DNA from: Thermaerobacillus caldiproteolyticus
GTDB lineage: Bacteria; Bacillota; Bacilli; Bacillales; Anoxybacillaceae
Length of the DNA: 64,000 nucleotides
NCBI RefSeq assembly: GCF_013761245.1
Contig: NZ_JACDUT010000007.1
Span: 1 to 64,000 of the forward strand
Reading direction: 5' to 3'
Shown: piece by piece, positions 19,763 through 28,571 of the stretch
Layout of the letters: every line of letters starts with the position of its first letter
Numbering within the stretch: the first letter of the stretch is position 1
Made by a program: the position numbers and the translations under genes
The notes under the pieces: model-generated
The model's input: only the letters and a program-made list of their open reading frames with translations
Database searches by the model: none
What the model was told of the DNA's origin: nothing

Positions 19763-20127
19763 TGATAGAACATCCAGCTTTATTAGTAGCAATAGGTGGT
19801 TTTTTTGGTGCGATAGCTCGGTTTGGTATGAGTAATTGGTTCAAAAAGAGATATCCCTCTTCTTTTCCTATCGGCACATTTGTTATAAACCTAATAGGTG
19901 CATTCCTATTAGGCTACATTATTGGTGAAGGTCTAGATAAAAGTTGGCAATTACTGTTGGGGACAGGATTTATGGGGGCTTTTACCACTTTCTCTACGTT
20001 TAAGCTGGAAAGCATTCAGCTACACGCAGATAAAAAGTGGAAAATACTCGCTGTATATTTAGGAACAAGTTATACATTGGGTATTCTGTTAGCTTTCTTG
20101 GGTATGAAATTAGGAAGTACATTCTAG
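19762..20127 (+). CDS. crcB2: Fluoride channel subunit CrcB/FluC, second copy
   Basis: 121 residues, four membrane helices, with [23 protein letters not shown] and [17 protein letters not shown]. Paired crcB genes in Bacillaceae are thought to form heterodimeric dual-topology fluoride channels. GGAGGG at the end of crcB1 serves as its ribosome site. Riboswitch plus two coupled subunits make a self-contained fluoride-resistance cassette. Confidence 0.93.
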   Translation: MIEHPALLVAIGGFFGAIARFGMSNWFKKRYPSSFPIGTFVINLIGAFLLGYIIGEGLDKSWQLLLGTGFMGAFTTFSTFKLESIQLHADKKWKILAVYLGTSYTLGILLAFLGMKLGSTF

Positions 20128-20347
20128 AGGTTATTAAAAAATTCAATTTGTGATCACTCTGATTAGTAAAATCAACCTGTAGACAAAATGGGGTTCTATA
20201 ATTTCTCTTTTTAAGAGATAGCGCAACTTGACTCCAAAACATCTTTCCATACATTTCTAAAAAGCCCGGCTCAGCTTGTCAACAAAATCGGCAAGATGAG
20301 GCTGATGCAAATCGTCTTCTGCTGTCAAAAAGCGTATAAAATAAAAA
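20128..20347. other. Intergenic stretch between crcB2 and the CAP gene
   Basis: AT-rich with no gene that I can support. The piece near 20262-20310 (GGCTCAGCTTGTCAACAAA) resembles one near 21748-21790 (TTTCAGCTTGTCGACAAAG), which suggests related decayed mobile DNA on both sides of the CAP gene. Confidence 0.3.
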
Positions 20348-20381
20348 ACCACACCACTAATACCTATCTTAGTGGTGTGGT
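20342..20381 (-). terminator. Terminator of the CAP-domain gene
   Basis: ACCACACCACTAA (20348-20360) pairs perfectly with TTAGTGGTGTGGT (20369-20381). A-run 20342-20347 gives the T-run on the minus strand. Confidence 0.85.
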
Positions 20382-20397
20382 GCAAAAATATTGATCC

Positions 20398-21123
20398 TTA
20401 TTTTCTTATAAATTGTTGTGTCCAGATGTACCCGTTTTCTTCAAAACCTACTCCGATATGAGTATAGTTTTTGTTCAAAATATTTGCCCGATGTCCTTCG
20501 CTATTCATCCAAGCTGTCACTACTTCTTGCGGAGTCCGTTGGCCTTTGGCGATATTTTCTCCAGCGGCTGTATAAGAAATGCCGAATTTTCTCATCATTT
20601 CAAATGGAGAGCCATATGTCGGGCTGTTATGGGAAAAGTAATGGTTCACTGCCATGTCTCTTGACTTTTCACGGGCCACTTTGCTTAGCGCTAAATCAAT
20701 CTTTAAAGGCGGCAAGCCATATTTCGCCCGTTCTTTATTCGTTAAGTCTACTACTTGTTGTTCATAAGCATTTAACCCTGCTTCATTTGCTTTTTCGCTT
20801 TGACTTGGTACAGGCGCCTGTGTTACTGTCTTATTTACAGGAGCTTGTACATTCGCTGACGGTTTTTGGACAGTTGTTTTGGATGTTTTTGGCTGTACCG
20901 GTTTAGTTACTTCTACGTTTCCTGTTTTATCTAAAATAAACGGAATGTTTAACTGAAACCATTTTTCGATATCTTGAAGGCTAGATGGATCGACAGTATA
21001 TTTCACTTCATAGCTTTTTATAGCTGGACATGGAGCAGGCCCAGCCGCTTCCGTTTTCGCTGTAAAAGATGCTCCTGCAATCGCTAAAGAGGCAGCAAGT
21101 GAAAATACGACTTTTTTGTTCAT
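20398..21123 (-). CDS. Secreted CAP (SCP-like) domain protein, YkwD-type
   Basis: 241 residues. A cleavable signal peptide (about 1-26, ending KTEAAG) is followed by a Pro/Thr/Val/Gln-rich linker, then a CAP domain from about 118. CAP landmarks are ELTNKERA-type LTNKERAKYGLPPL, HYFSHNSPTYGSPF and AGENIAKGQRTPQEVVTAWM with SEGHRANILN. Bacterial CAP proteins are secreted and mostly of unknown activity, some tied to spores or the cell wall. A very similar CAP domain on a lipoprotein is encoded at 60544-61311. Confidence 0.88.
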   Translation of the reverse strand: MNKKVVFSLAASLAIAGASFTAKTEAAGPAPCPAIKSYEVKYTVDPSSLQDIEKWFQLNIPFILDKTGNVEVTKPVQPKTSKTTVQKPSANVQAPVNKTVTQAPVPSQSEKANEAGLNAYEQQVVDLTNKERAKYGLPPLKIDLALSKVAREKSRDMAVNHYFSHNSPTYGSPFEMMRKFGISYTAAGENIAKGQRTPQEVVTAWMNSEGHRANILNKNYTHIGVGFEENGYIWTQQFIRK

Positions 21124-22167
21124 TGCTTTTCTCCTCCAATCTCATCCCTTGCTTGCACATACATAATAACATGGATTTTTTGTAATATTTGTGGATAAAT
21201 ATGGATATTGGATGGATTTAACATTGTCTTCTGCAAGAAAAGATTTTTTCATGAAAAAATCTAGGTCTATCTCTGAGAAAAACCGAGATTGCAAAAAAAC
21301 ATCTTTCATAGGTATTTCATCCTTTTTTTCTATGAATATCAATACTATCCATCTATTACTTGAAAAATAAAGATTGACACAGTTCAAGAAAAGGATAAAA
21401 ATTAACATTTTTTACGATAATGTTACAATACAGCATTTTGTTTGCAAGTCGTTGATTGCGATCAGGAGATATTTCACTAGGAAGTGGGCAACAATGATCG
21501 TTCATGAGTTAGTAGGTGCGGAATAGTTGTTTACTGAGAAATGAAAGGAAAGATATGATGTTGTACGGAAAAAACATCGTACATTTGACATCAAGGATGC
21601 AACACAGATACATTCCAACAATTTGACTGCAGAGTCATTACCGTCATCTTTGACCTAGGCAGCGACTATTTACTTTGCCTATTTGTCTCAATTGCTATAC
21701 ATTCCAAAACAAAGCCCTTTCCCCTCGGCACCGCAAAAAAGCAGCCGTAGTTTCAGCTTGTCGACAAAGTCACAAGCTCAGCCCTTCTCATTTGACTTAT
21801 GTTAAGCGCTGTCGTTGTCTGATACGAATTAAATTGGAATCTTTGATATTGTTGAGTTTGTATAATACTTGTACTATCGTGCCATATTTTTTGCATCGCC
21901 CTTTTGGCAAGTCATTAATGAAGTCTTTTGTGATTTCATCCTCTCCTTATCTAAATAAATAATAGACTCCCCTCAAAATAAAGGGGAGTTATTTTCATGC
22001 TACGTTTCATGGGTGTCTCTGTTAAATTTGGTTTTTAGTCCAAAGAAAAAAGACTGAAATGGTAATGGGGTCACTTCAGGAAGAGAAAATGTTAAAAAAA
22101 CACTAAAATAGCCAGGGAACTAGCACGATATTTGAAGCAAAAGTGGCAACATAAATAAATTACAAAG
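21124..22167. other. Long gene-free stretch in the accessory block
   Basis: About 1 kb without an intact gene. It contains a terminator-like hairpin at 21967-21995 (CTCCCCT / AGGGGAG, then TTATTTTC) and decayed sequence at 21700-21850 sharing a short motif with 20262-20310. A 55-codon minus frame at 21142-21309 lies just before the CAP gene but has only a weak ribosome site. Confidence 0.4.
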
Positions 22168-22202
22168 AAAAACGCTCGGATTTTCATTCCGACCGTTTTT
22201 TA
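22168..22202 (-). terminator. Terminator of the DUF7010-like gene
   Basis: A hairpin (AACGCTCGG / CCGACCGTT) flanked by A-run and T-run, so it may act on both strands. It lies about 40 bases after the stop at 22243. Confidence 0.65.
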
Positions 22203-22242
22203 TATTTATTATTGTTGTAGTTGAACAAAGATTTTAAGAGAA

Positions 22243-22785
22243 TTACTTACACTTTTTCTTGTAATCTACATAAAGCAATAAATTTAAGAACAAAAGGGAA
22301 ATTACCATAGTAAAAGGAAGAAGCCATAAATTCTCAACAGCTACTGCCCATCCGATTATCATAATCAGTATTGATATAATGGGTGCTATTATAAAATAGA
22401 CTTTTGTATTATAAAGCCAACCATATGGAAAAAAATGAGCTCCTGTTATAACTGCGAAAAATAGAACCATGTTATTGGGACTCTTTACAAATGCCCAAAA
22501 TATTATGGGAAAATACATAATCTGTGCTAAATTTAAGTATAAACCTAATTTACTTAATGGATTATCATTGGCTTTCCAATCTGCTTTAATCATCTTTGAG
22601 ATGATTATTGCTAATGGAAACATCAAACCAGTTGAGTATAACATAAAGACATTTTTCTCCTTGATTCCAAATGGTTGTAAGAATATGACTGTTATAATTG
22701 CCCAAATAATTGTAGCTGCTAGTAAAAATGATATGCCATTTTTGCCTCTTACAGATAATTCATTTCTAACTTCCAGTAAATTCAA
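22243..22785 (-). CDS. Multi-pass membrane protein (DUF7010-like)
   Basis: 180 residues with about six hydrophobic segments, starting NLLEVRNELSVRGKNGISF before the first helix (LLAATIIWAIITVIFL). The layout fits the DUF7010 family of small membrane proteins; function unknown. I place the start at the TTG at 22785, eight bases after GGGGGAG; an ATG 36 bases upstream has no ribosome site. It is AT-rich compared with the yug-yui genes, in keeping with acquired DNA. Confidence 0.65.
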   Translation of the reverse strand: MNLLEVRNELSVRGKNGISFLLAATIIWAIITVIFLQPFGIKEKNVFMLYSTGLMFPLAIIISKMIKADWKANDNPLSKLGLYLNLAQIMYFPIIFWAFVKSPNNMVLFFAVITGAHFFPYGWLYNTKVYFIIAPIISILIMIIGWAVAVENLWLLPFTMVISLLFLNLLLYVDYKKKCK

Positions 22786-23005
22786 AACCGTTTCTCCCCC
22801 TTTTTCTAATAACCGCTTCATTCTTACTTTCTAGCTATCTTTTTTTCGTAATCCCCTCCTTTACAGGGATTTTAGCACAAATCCCCAAATGTGTTTGTTA
22901 AACTAACCTGTTCGTTAGTTGAATAACTTATATACAAATATATTAACATAAAATTCCATATAACCATCGATTTTAATGTAGTTGTGATACTACATATCAA
23001 ACAAT

Positions 23006-23035
23006 AAAAAGACCAATTCCTATGTGAATTGGTCT
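23006..23035 (-). terminator. Terminator of the YxiJ-like gene
   Basis: AGACCAATTC (23010-23019) pairs with GAATTGGTCT (23026-23035) and the minus strand continues TTTTT. It lies downstream of the gene ending at 23148. Confidence 0.75.
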
Positions 23036-23147
23036 GCTAATAGTTGTGTTATTTCGTGTTTTCTCTCCCGCAAGTGAACCCCTTTAAAATCATAAATCGG
23101 TCTCTTATCCAGCTATTGCATCCGCTAGCTAGTTAAAGAAGGTTTAG

Positions 23148-23531
23148 TTATTCTGACAGGTACTCCAACAGCAATTTTCGTGCCTTTTCGTAGTTCATAT
23201 ATTCTTGGTAAAACTCCTCATACTGTATGATTTTATCTTCAAAAAACTTATATTGATTAAATAATTCAAAGAAGGAAAATTGAAGCATCTCGATTTGACC
23301 TTTAGGAATATCTTTAGATTTTCCTCTCAGAACATAACTTAAAATCCCAGCAATATTCATACAATAAGTATCAAAATCACATGTTAAGCAATTTTCCTCA
23401 TCCTGAATCTCTGAAAACTTATCGTCAAAATCTTTTTGTATCTTACAGGCATCCTTATAAGGAAAAGGCTTATGCAATTCATTATCTATATCATTAAGTT
23501 GTTTCAATAGATTATCATTTGCCATTATCAA
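23148..23531 (-). CDS. YxiJ-like family protein
   Basis: 127 residues, soluble, acidic. It contains HKPFPYKDACKIQKDFDDKF, ENCLTCDFDTYCMNIAG and a C-terminal LLLEYLSE, which I recognise as the YxiJ-like family. In B. subtilis YxiJ sits near the polymorphic-toxin region of wapA, so an orphan immunity-type role is possible but unproven. A TTG start at 23531 is well spaced from AAAGGGAG; an ATG six bases later is an alternative. No toxin gene is adjacent. Confidence 0.6.
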   Translation of the reverse strand: MIMANDNLLKQLNDIDNELHKPFPYKDACKIQKDFDDKFSEIQDEENCLTCDFDTYCMNIAGILSYVLRGKSKDIPKGQIEMLQFSFFELFNQYKFFEDKIIQYEEFYQEYMNYEKARKLLLEYLSE

Positions 23532-23815
23532 GCATAGCTCCCTTTATAATAATTTTACTCTTATTTTACCACCCTGCCCGTTAGTTAGCCAAAAATTCAA
23601 CAAAACAACGATTCCGCCGCTCTTTACGATAATCCATACTTTTTTCAGTACCTCTTTTTGTTTGCATCCTTTCTTGCTAAGATAGTTGTTTTTATCCCGG
23701 AAACAGCAGTAATGATATCATTCACTAAATCGTTTGATAACCAATCATGTTTAACACAAGCGTTGATGATAACAACGATAAGCAAAATAAAATTACTTGC
23801 TTTGTCCATGTCACA

Positions 23816-24109
23816 TTACATACTTCCTTCAGCAACAGCACCTAGAATCAGTCCGGCAGTCCATGGTGTCTTGGACTCGATTTTGTCGATCTTGCTTTCA
23901 TGTTTCACTTCGCTTAAATTTGATTTGAGCTTTTCAATGCGTTGTTCCATCGTCTCACACTTTTCGAACAAAATAAAAAGAGCCCAAATGGACTCTTTCG
24001 TATTAAAAAATTCATTTTTTATATATTCTCCATCAGGAAGATCGATATAGTGCTTTATTACTAAAATCGCATCGTTTTGACGCCAAAGAGATTGTATATT
24101 CATCGTCAA
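23816..24109 (-). CDS. Hypothetical ORF, uncertain
   Basis: A 97-codon frame whose second half, MEQRIEKLKSNLSEVKH then TPWTAGLILGAVAEG, resembles small coiled-coil plus hydrophobic phage-type proteins. No ribosome site precedes the ATG, and coding-like sequence upstream is in other frames. It is probably a fragment of mobile DNA. Confidence 0.3.
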   Translation of the reverse strand: MTMNIQSLWRQNDAILVIKHYIDLPDGEYIKNEFFNTKESIWALFILFEKCETMEQRIEKLKSNLSEVKHESKIDKIESKTPWTAGLILGAVAEGSM

Positions 24110-24329
24110 TTATAATCATGGGTTAATTGAAATCCAATCTACATGTTTACGCAGAAGATTACTAACTCTTCAACATCCACTTGTTTCGTTTGTAACCCGA
24201 AAGACCATGGTTTCTGGCAATGTTTCCATTGTTTGCTTTACTGTATGTTCCATTGTTTCTATGCGTTTCATAGCTTGTCCCCCATCTACATTGTGGCAAA
24301 ACGCACAACTCATACGTAAAAATCCCATA

Positions 24330-24577
24330 GCATTATCGAGTCTGCGCTTGGTGATGCAGCATATGACAGTGACAACGTTCGTAAAGTAATGAAGCAAGCC
24401 GGAATCTTTTTCGTTTCGCCTATGAATCGTCGGAATAGTAATGAACGAAAAGATTCTTATGATCGTGTCATTCCCATCTTTCTGAAAACAAAATTCGAGA
24501 AGTGGCAGTTTGGTTTTCGTGCCGTCATCGAACGGGTATTGAAGCAATTGAGGAGCGGTGGGCTAGCACAGCCATGA
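24330..24577 (+). pseudogene. Transposase C-terminal fragment (DDE, IS4/IS5-like)
   Basis: The plus strand reads ESALGDAAYDSDNVRKVMKQ, then PMNRRNSNERKDSYDRV and FEKWQFGFRAVIERVLKQL. This fits the end of a DDE transposase, with the catalytic Asp in GDAAYDS and the final Glu in IERV. The N-terminal two thirds and both ends are missing. Confidence 0.65.
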
Positions 24578-24624
24578 TGATATGTGGTTCATCAATGTTT
24601 ATTTCACGCGCAAAATTTCAAGTT

Positions 24625-25048
24625 TTACTCTATCTTTGCAGCAACATCATAATCCAGATAATGACTTGTATTACGTAATTCTTTGTACTTATCCAACTCG
24701 TGCATAAAATATTTCGCATATGCTAATGATGAAGTCTCGGTATTACCATCAAATCCAGCAGATTTTAGATCTGATTCCTTAACATCTCCTTTATCATTAA
24801 GTTTTCTAATAAGAAGAATTAAGGGTTCTATACATTTCTCATATATTCATTCAGTACCTCACGACATTTTTCTATAGAGATATCGCCGCCGATCCATTCA
24901 AACAAATCATCATAATAGATCGATTCCCCTTGTTCTAATGCTGTTCTTAATCTTTTGTAATCATTTGCTTCATCTGGATGTAATTTTTCTAAATATTTTG
25001 TACTGATTTATCAAAATTAGCCTTTCTAATTTCAAAAATTCCATTATT
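24625..25048 (-). pseudogene. YfbU-family gene, frameshifted
   Basis: The minus strand begins with a good AAAGGAGATG site and MEFLKLERLILINQYKIF, shifts frame to KLHPDEANDYKRLRTALEQG and DDLFEWIGGDISIEKCREVL, then shifts back to LKSAGFDGNTETSSLAYAKY and ELRNTSHYLDYD. These blocks follow E. coli YfbU in order (ERLILSNQYK, TFLGFDAATEARYLGY). The role of YfbU is unknown. At least two frameshifts make the gene dead unless they are sequencing errors. Confidence 0.65.
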
Positions 25049-25241
25049 CTCATCTCCTTTCGCTTACTCAATACGACAAAAGGAGATATTTTCTATATTT
25101 TTATTCATCAATGTCGACAAACCCCAATTCGTCATAATTAAGATTTCGTTTGTTTTGCACAAAAAATATTCAAATTTCTCAAAAAAAATGGCATAAAGTT
25201 CCTTTGTTAAAAATATAAAGGTAACAAGGGAGGTGAAAAAT

Positions 25242-25325
25242 ATGAGCAAAACGTATTTAGCTTTTTCTGCTTTCTTGTTTTTTATCATTACCTTTCTTGC
25301 TCTAATCGTGGTTCTTGTCAGATAG
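25242..25325 (+). CDS. 27-residue hydrophobic peptide
   Basis: The frame reads MSKTYLAFSAFLF ... LALIVVLVR: three polar residues, one membrane-spanning helix and a final Arg. GGGAGGTG at 25229-25236 is an excellent ribosome site and a terminator follows 13 bases after the stop, so this is a complete small transcription unit. It could be a sporulation-type small membrane protein, a type I toxin or a holin-like peptide. No antisense RNA promoter was identified. Confidence 0.6.
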   Translation: MSKTYLAFSAFLFFIITFLALIVVLVR

Positions 25326-25337
25326 CAGTTCATTTCT

Positions 25338-25370
25338 TCACCTGGTACTGCCATACCGGGTGATTTTTTT
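25338..25370 (+). terminator. Terminator of the 27-residue peptide gene
   Basis: TCACCTGGTA pairs with TACCGGGTGA (one G-U), followed by TTTTTTT. Confidence 0.85.
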
Positions 25371-25555
25371 ATTTTCACGGTTATATATTTATACACGAAA
25401 TGAACCAAAAATGACAAAAATAATTAAAAAATTATGGCTCTTTTGCAACACTGCCTTTTTTCACTGTATAGTGGCGGTTATGCTTCCTTTTTCTTCTTCC
25501 TCCTTAATATCGTCCCATTCCCTTCACCTATTTTTGCATTTAGAACATATTTTGC

Positions 25556-25852
25556 TTAGAAAAATATCTGTTGTTTAGACAAACATTGTCGTTTAGCTCC
25601 GATTCTTTCCTTCAACGCATTGCTGCGTTCTACGATTTCTTTGCGGATTCTCTCCGCGAATGGCTCACTATCCACTGCATCCTGTATGACTGTCGTAGCT
25701 GTATATTTGATGTCTCGAACCCTCTCGAAAGCCTTCAATGTCGCATCCGCTTCTCGCCGTAATGTTTTTAATCCCTTCAATGCTCCAGATACGTCAACAT
25801 CCACTTTTACTCTTTGTCTTCTTAATTTTCCCAATTCACGCATTGCTGCCAA
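25556..25852 (-). CDS. Phage-like hypothetical protein, possibly truncated
   Basis: 98 codons, basic and helical, with VKVDVDVSGALKGLKTLRREA, a pattern I associate with phage or conjugative-element proteins of unknown function. An IS3-type end abuts its start (about 25867), so its true N-terminus may have been cut off. No ribosome site is visible. Confidence 0.35.
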   Translation of the reverse strand: MAAMRELGKLRRQRVKVDVDVSGALKGLKTLRREADATLKAFERVRDIKYTATTVIQDAVDSEPFAERIRKEIVERSNALKERIGAKRQCLSKQQIFF

Positions 25853-25861
25853 TAATTGATA

Positions 25862-26280
25862 TGATCCCCTTATAGTAAATAGAACCTGCTATAAGAGGAT
25901 TTTTCTACGGAGAAAATCCGAAAACAAAAAGAAAGCAGTGAATTTATAGAGGGCATGTCTACGAAACTGTAGCTAATAATCAGTTCCATGATACGTCGAT
26001 GGGTGAAACACTATGAATAATCTAGAAGAAAAACGGGACAAAACGAAAGAACCAAACAAAAACACAAATAAAGCGTCTGAAAGCGGAAGTAGGGATTCTA
26101 AAAAGCTTTAAAGATGTGAAAGGGGAAAGGAAGCCGTACCCGCTCATAAGAAGGGCGTGATCCTTCAAGAAATGGCTGGGTGTTATGGTTCGATTCAACC
26201 ATTATGTGAGATAACAAGCGTATCTCGAAGTGGATATTACAAGTGGATAAAACGACAGAAACACCTTTCTCAGAAGTATT
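25862..26280 (+). mobile_element. IS3-family element remnant
   Basis: The left end CCCCTTATAGTAAATAG is followed by broken orfA-like sequence (SSMIRRWVKHYE near 25975-26020). An orfB start follows at about 26143-26275: KKGVILQEMAGCYGSIQPLC then EITSVSRSGYYKWIKR, the typical beginning of IS3-group OrfB. The catalytic domain is absent and the frames carry stops. The stretch 26281-26750 holds no gene; it has a hairpin at 26518-26548 (AAGGAACATAG / CTATGTTCCTT). Confidence 0.7.
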
Positions 26281-26752
26281 TATTCAAATTACCCATATCT
26301 TATATTTTATGTAATTGGGTGATCCGCTGAATCTATTGATATTACTGCACTTAGCAAACATATACGAATGAATTACACAATTCATATTTCATTGACAATT
26401 TAAAGATAAATTGCAAAAATAAGGATAACAACTTAAACTCTCTGAAGGTACTAAATTTTTTTAACGAAAAAGCTTAGAGTAGTAATTTTACATATAAAGC
26501 GTTTGATAGCACTATAGAAGGAACATAGGTTGTGCGTCTATGTTCCTTACATAGCTTTTTATTATGTACTAATGGGAGTTCAACCAACAAGCACTCACTA
26601 TAGCTTTTGGTCTTTTTACTTAAGTGATAACATTTTTCAATTAATTGTGCAAAACCATTGACACTTCAAAGAGTAGAGCACTTTTTATTTAAATACGGTT
26701 TAAATTTCGGAAATTAAATATTATTTTATTGTTATTGGAGGGGAGACAATTT

Positions 26753-27385
26753 ATGTTTTTAGAGGTGTTCTTGGTAGGCATTTTAGCCGCAATGTCTCCA
26801 GGTCCTGATTTTTTCGTTGTAATGAGAAATAGTCTAGAATTCGGTTATCGTGTTGGAATTGCTACGGCGTTTGGGATTACTTTGGCCTTAATTGTACACA
26901 TCACATACACCATTTTAGGATTCGCATATGTAATGCAGGCATATCCTAGTTTATTTATTTCGATAAAAATTTTAGGAGCTCTTTACTTGATATGGTTAGG
27001 TTATAATGCGATCCGTTCAGCTCCGCCTAAAAACGATGAAAAACTGAAAAGCGAAGTTGAATCAGTTCAGAATAACAAAACTTTAATGCAAGGTTTTCGT
27101 GAGGGATTTCTATGTAATGTTTTAAACCCAAAAGCAGCGTTGTTCTTTTTAAGTATTTTCTCTCAATTTATTAAAAGGGATACAACTGGATGGACGCATT
27201 GGATATATGGATCCGAAATTATTTTTGCCGTAGGGGGATGGTTTGTTCTTTTGGCTATTCTGATTTCTTACTCAAAATTTAGGTCGTTGTATAAAAAGTA
27301 TGCATACTGGTTCGACCGTCTACTTGGGGGTATACTGATTTATTTTGCGATAAGAATTATGGTTTCGGCTGTAAAATTAGTATAA
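26753..27385 (+). CDS. LysE/RhtB-family amino-acid exporter
   Basis: 210 residues with about six hydrophobic segments. The N-terminal signature AAMSPGPDFFVVMRNSLEFGYRVG and the later NVLNPKAALFFLSIFSQFI are diagnostic of the LysE/RhtB/ArgO superfamily, which exports amino acids or their derivatives. GGAGGGG precedes the ATG at 26753. The next gene downstream is a convergent 2-oxoglutarate oxygenase and an AlaX protein lies nearby, so the exported compound may be a modified amino acid (inference). Confidence 0.88.
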   Translation: MFLEVFLVGILAAMSPGPDFFVVMRNSLEFGYRVGIATAFGITLALIVHITYTILGFAYVMQAYPSLFISIKILGALYLIWLGYNAIRSAPPKNDEKLKSEVESVQNNKTLMQGFREGFLCNVLNPKAALFFLSIFSQFIKRDTTGWTHWIYGSEIIFAVGGWFVLLAILISYSKFRSLYKKYAYWFDRLLGGILIYFAIRIMVSAVKLV

Positions 27386-27388
27386 TTT

Positions 27389-27474
27389 AAGACCTTCTCT
27401 TCTTTAGAAAAGGTCTTTTAGTGTTATATCATTTAACTAGACAACCATGCCGTTTTGAGAGGATGGTTGTCTAG
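27389..27474. terminator. Convergent terminators between lysE and the oxygenase gene
   Basis: Two hairpins. AAGACCTT (27389-27396) with AAGGTCTT (27410-27417) followed by TTA ends lysE. A perfect 12-bp CTAGACAACCAT (27437-27448) with ATGGTTGTCTAG (27463-27474) lies just past the stop of the minus-strand oxygenase. Confidence 0.7.
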
Positions 27475-27482
27475 TATTTTGT

Positions 27483-28292
27483 TTATGACCAAAAAACTAA
27501 ATTTCCATTTGGCATTAACCCAATAAAAGAGCTTACCGTAATACGCTCAGTATCGCCTTCTGTTGTTTGAACTTCATGATAATGCTGAGGGTTAAAAAAG
27601 ACCAATTCCCCTTGTTTCGGTGCAATTCTGACGAAATCGACGTTTTTTACAACCTCTGGGTCATAACCGTAACTATCCTTTAGTTTATAATATATTTCAT
27701 CGGATTTTCTCCACTGCCGTTGATAAACAACAGTAGATCCACCGGCTGAACTAGGCTGCAAGTAGATATTCCAAGCCAGCTGAGCATGGATCTTTCCAAT
27801 GGTCCATTCGGGGTTTAAACCATCCAGTCCCCCTGCCCAATCAATATGTATGAGAGCTCGGCTCATAACTCGAACAAGGCCGGCGAAGTACGATTCACCC
27901 GTCTCTTCTTCAACTGCTATATCAACATCAAATTCCCAAGCTTCGCTAACAAAATCAATCACTTTCCTTAATAAGTCACCCGAATCTCGAAAGATGGACT
28001 CTCTTGCCCTATTTGCTTTAGGAGCTTTTTTGAAATACTCTTTTTTCTTGTCTTTACTAAAACGGTGCTCAAATTGAGTAATTCCAATCTTTCCTATTTT
28101 CGGATAAACCCCTTCATAATAATCAATTCCGTAATTCTTAATCCCCTTTAGCGCTTGTTCACAGGTCTCGTTTGACAGAAAATTCGGGATACGAACAGCG
28201 CCGATTTCCCCCTTCAAGAGGCCGTCCAATAACTTTTTAGAGAGCTTATCAGTTTCCACAACATCCCATGTCTTTACTGATAATTGAGTCAT
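27483..28292 (-). CDS. 2-oxoglutarate/Fe(II)-dependent oxygenase, free-amino-acid hydroxylase type
   Basis: 269 residues. The iron triad is visible: His149 and Asp151 in ALIHIDWAGG, and His239 in NPQHYHEV. Arg250 (TERITVSS) fits the 2-oxoglutarate site. The central QLAWNIYLQPSSAGGSTVVY resembles the BesD/HalD-related family acting on free amino acids. The halogenases of that family have Gly or Ala in place of the Asp, so a hydroxylase is expected here. The substrate is unknown. It lies between a LysE exporter and an AlaX editing protein. ATG follows GGAGGT; a palindromic region precedes it. Confidence 0.72.
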   Translation of the reverse strand: MTQLSVKTWDVVETDKLSKKLLDGLLKGEIGAVRIPNFLSNETCEQALKGIKNYGIDYYEGVYPKIGKIGITQFEHRFSKDKKKEYFKKAPKANRARESIFRDSGDLLRKVIDFVSEAWEFDVDIAVEEETGESYFAGLVRVMSRALIHIDWAGGLDGLNPEWTIGKIHAQLAWNIYLQPSSAGGSTVVYQRQWRKSDEIYYKLKDSYGYDPEVVKNVDFVRIAPKQGELVFFNPQHYHEVQTTEGDTERITVSSFIGLMPNGNLVFWS

Positions 28293-28319
28293 CAGAATAC
28301 CTCCATTCCCGTCATTAAA

Positions 28320-28339
28320 ATTACATTATTGTAATTACA
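28320..28339 (-). promoter_or_regulatory. Palindromic operator-like element upstream of the oxygenase gene
   Basis: ATTACA-ttat-TGTAAT (28320-28335) is a perfect inverted repeat, and it overlaps a second palindrome TGTAATTACA (28330-28339). Both lie about 30-45 bases before the ATG. Further up, TATCGAT-type repeats occur at 28497-28525. This is probably a repressor site, but the regulator is not known. The rest of 28293-28571 holds no gene. Confidence 0.4.
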
Positions 28340-28571
28340 TTCCTATAATAACATATTATTAAAAATTTTAAATATTTTTAAAATAATCGTTTTGTATATA
28401 TCGATTTTTCTATTAAGTGCATACGAACGTCAGTATAGAGGGAATAAACAACTTGATTAAAAGCAGCAACACTGCACAATGCAAAAAGATTTAAAATCGA
28501 TATTGACTTAGATCGATATCAATCATAACAGTAAATGAATAACATATATTGTAAATAAAATTGCGTTTTTG

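Noticed and set aside
21142-21309. 55-codon minus frame just upstream of the CAP gene
   Set aside because: AAGGATG is poorly placed, composition is unremarkable and no family is recognised; listed only as part of the intergenic region.
23010-26280. CRISPR array or regularly spaced repeats
   Set aside because: The repeated look comes from hairpins and two IS3-type ends; no regular spacer-repeat pattern occurs anywhere in the window.
26281-26752. Lysine or guanidine riboswitch before lysE
   Set aside because: There is a hairpin, but the conserved cores of these riboswitches are not present.
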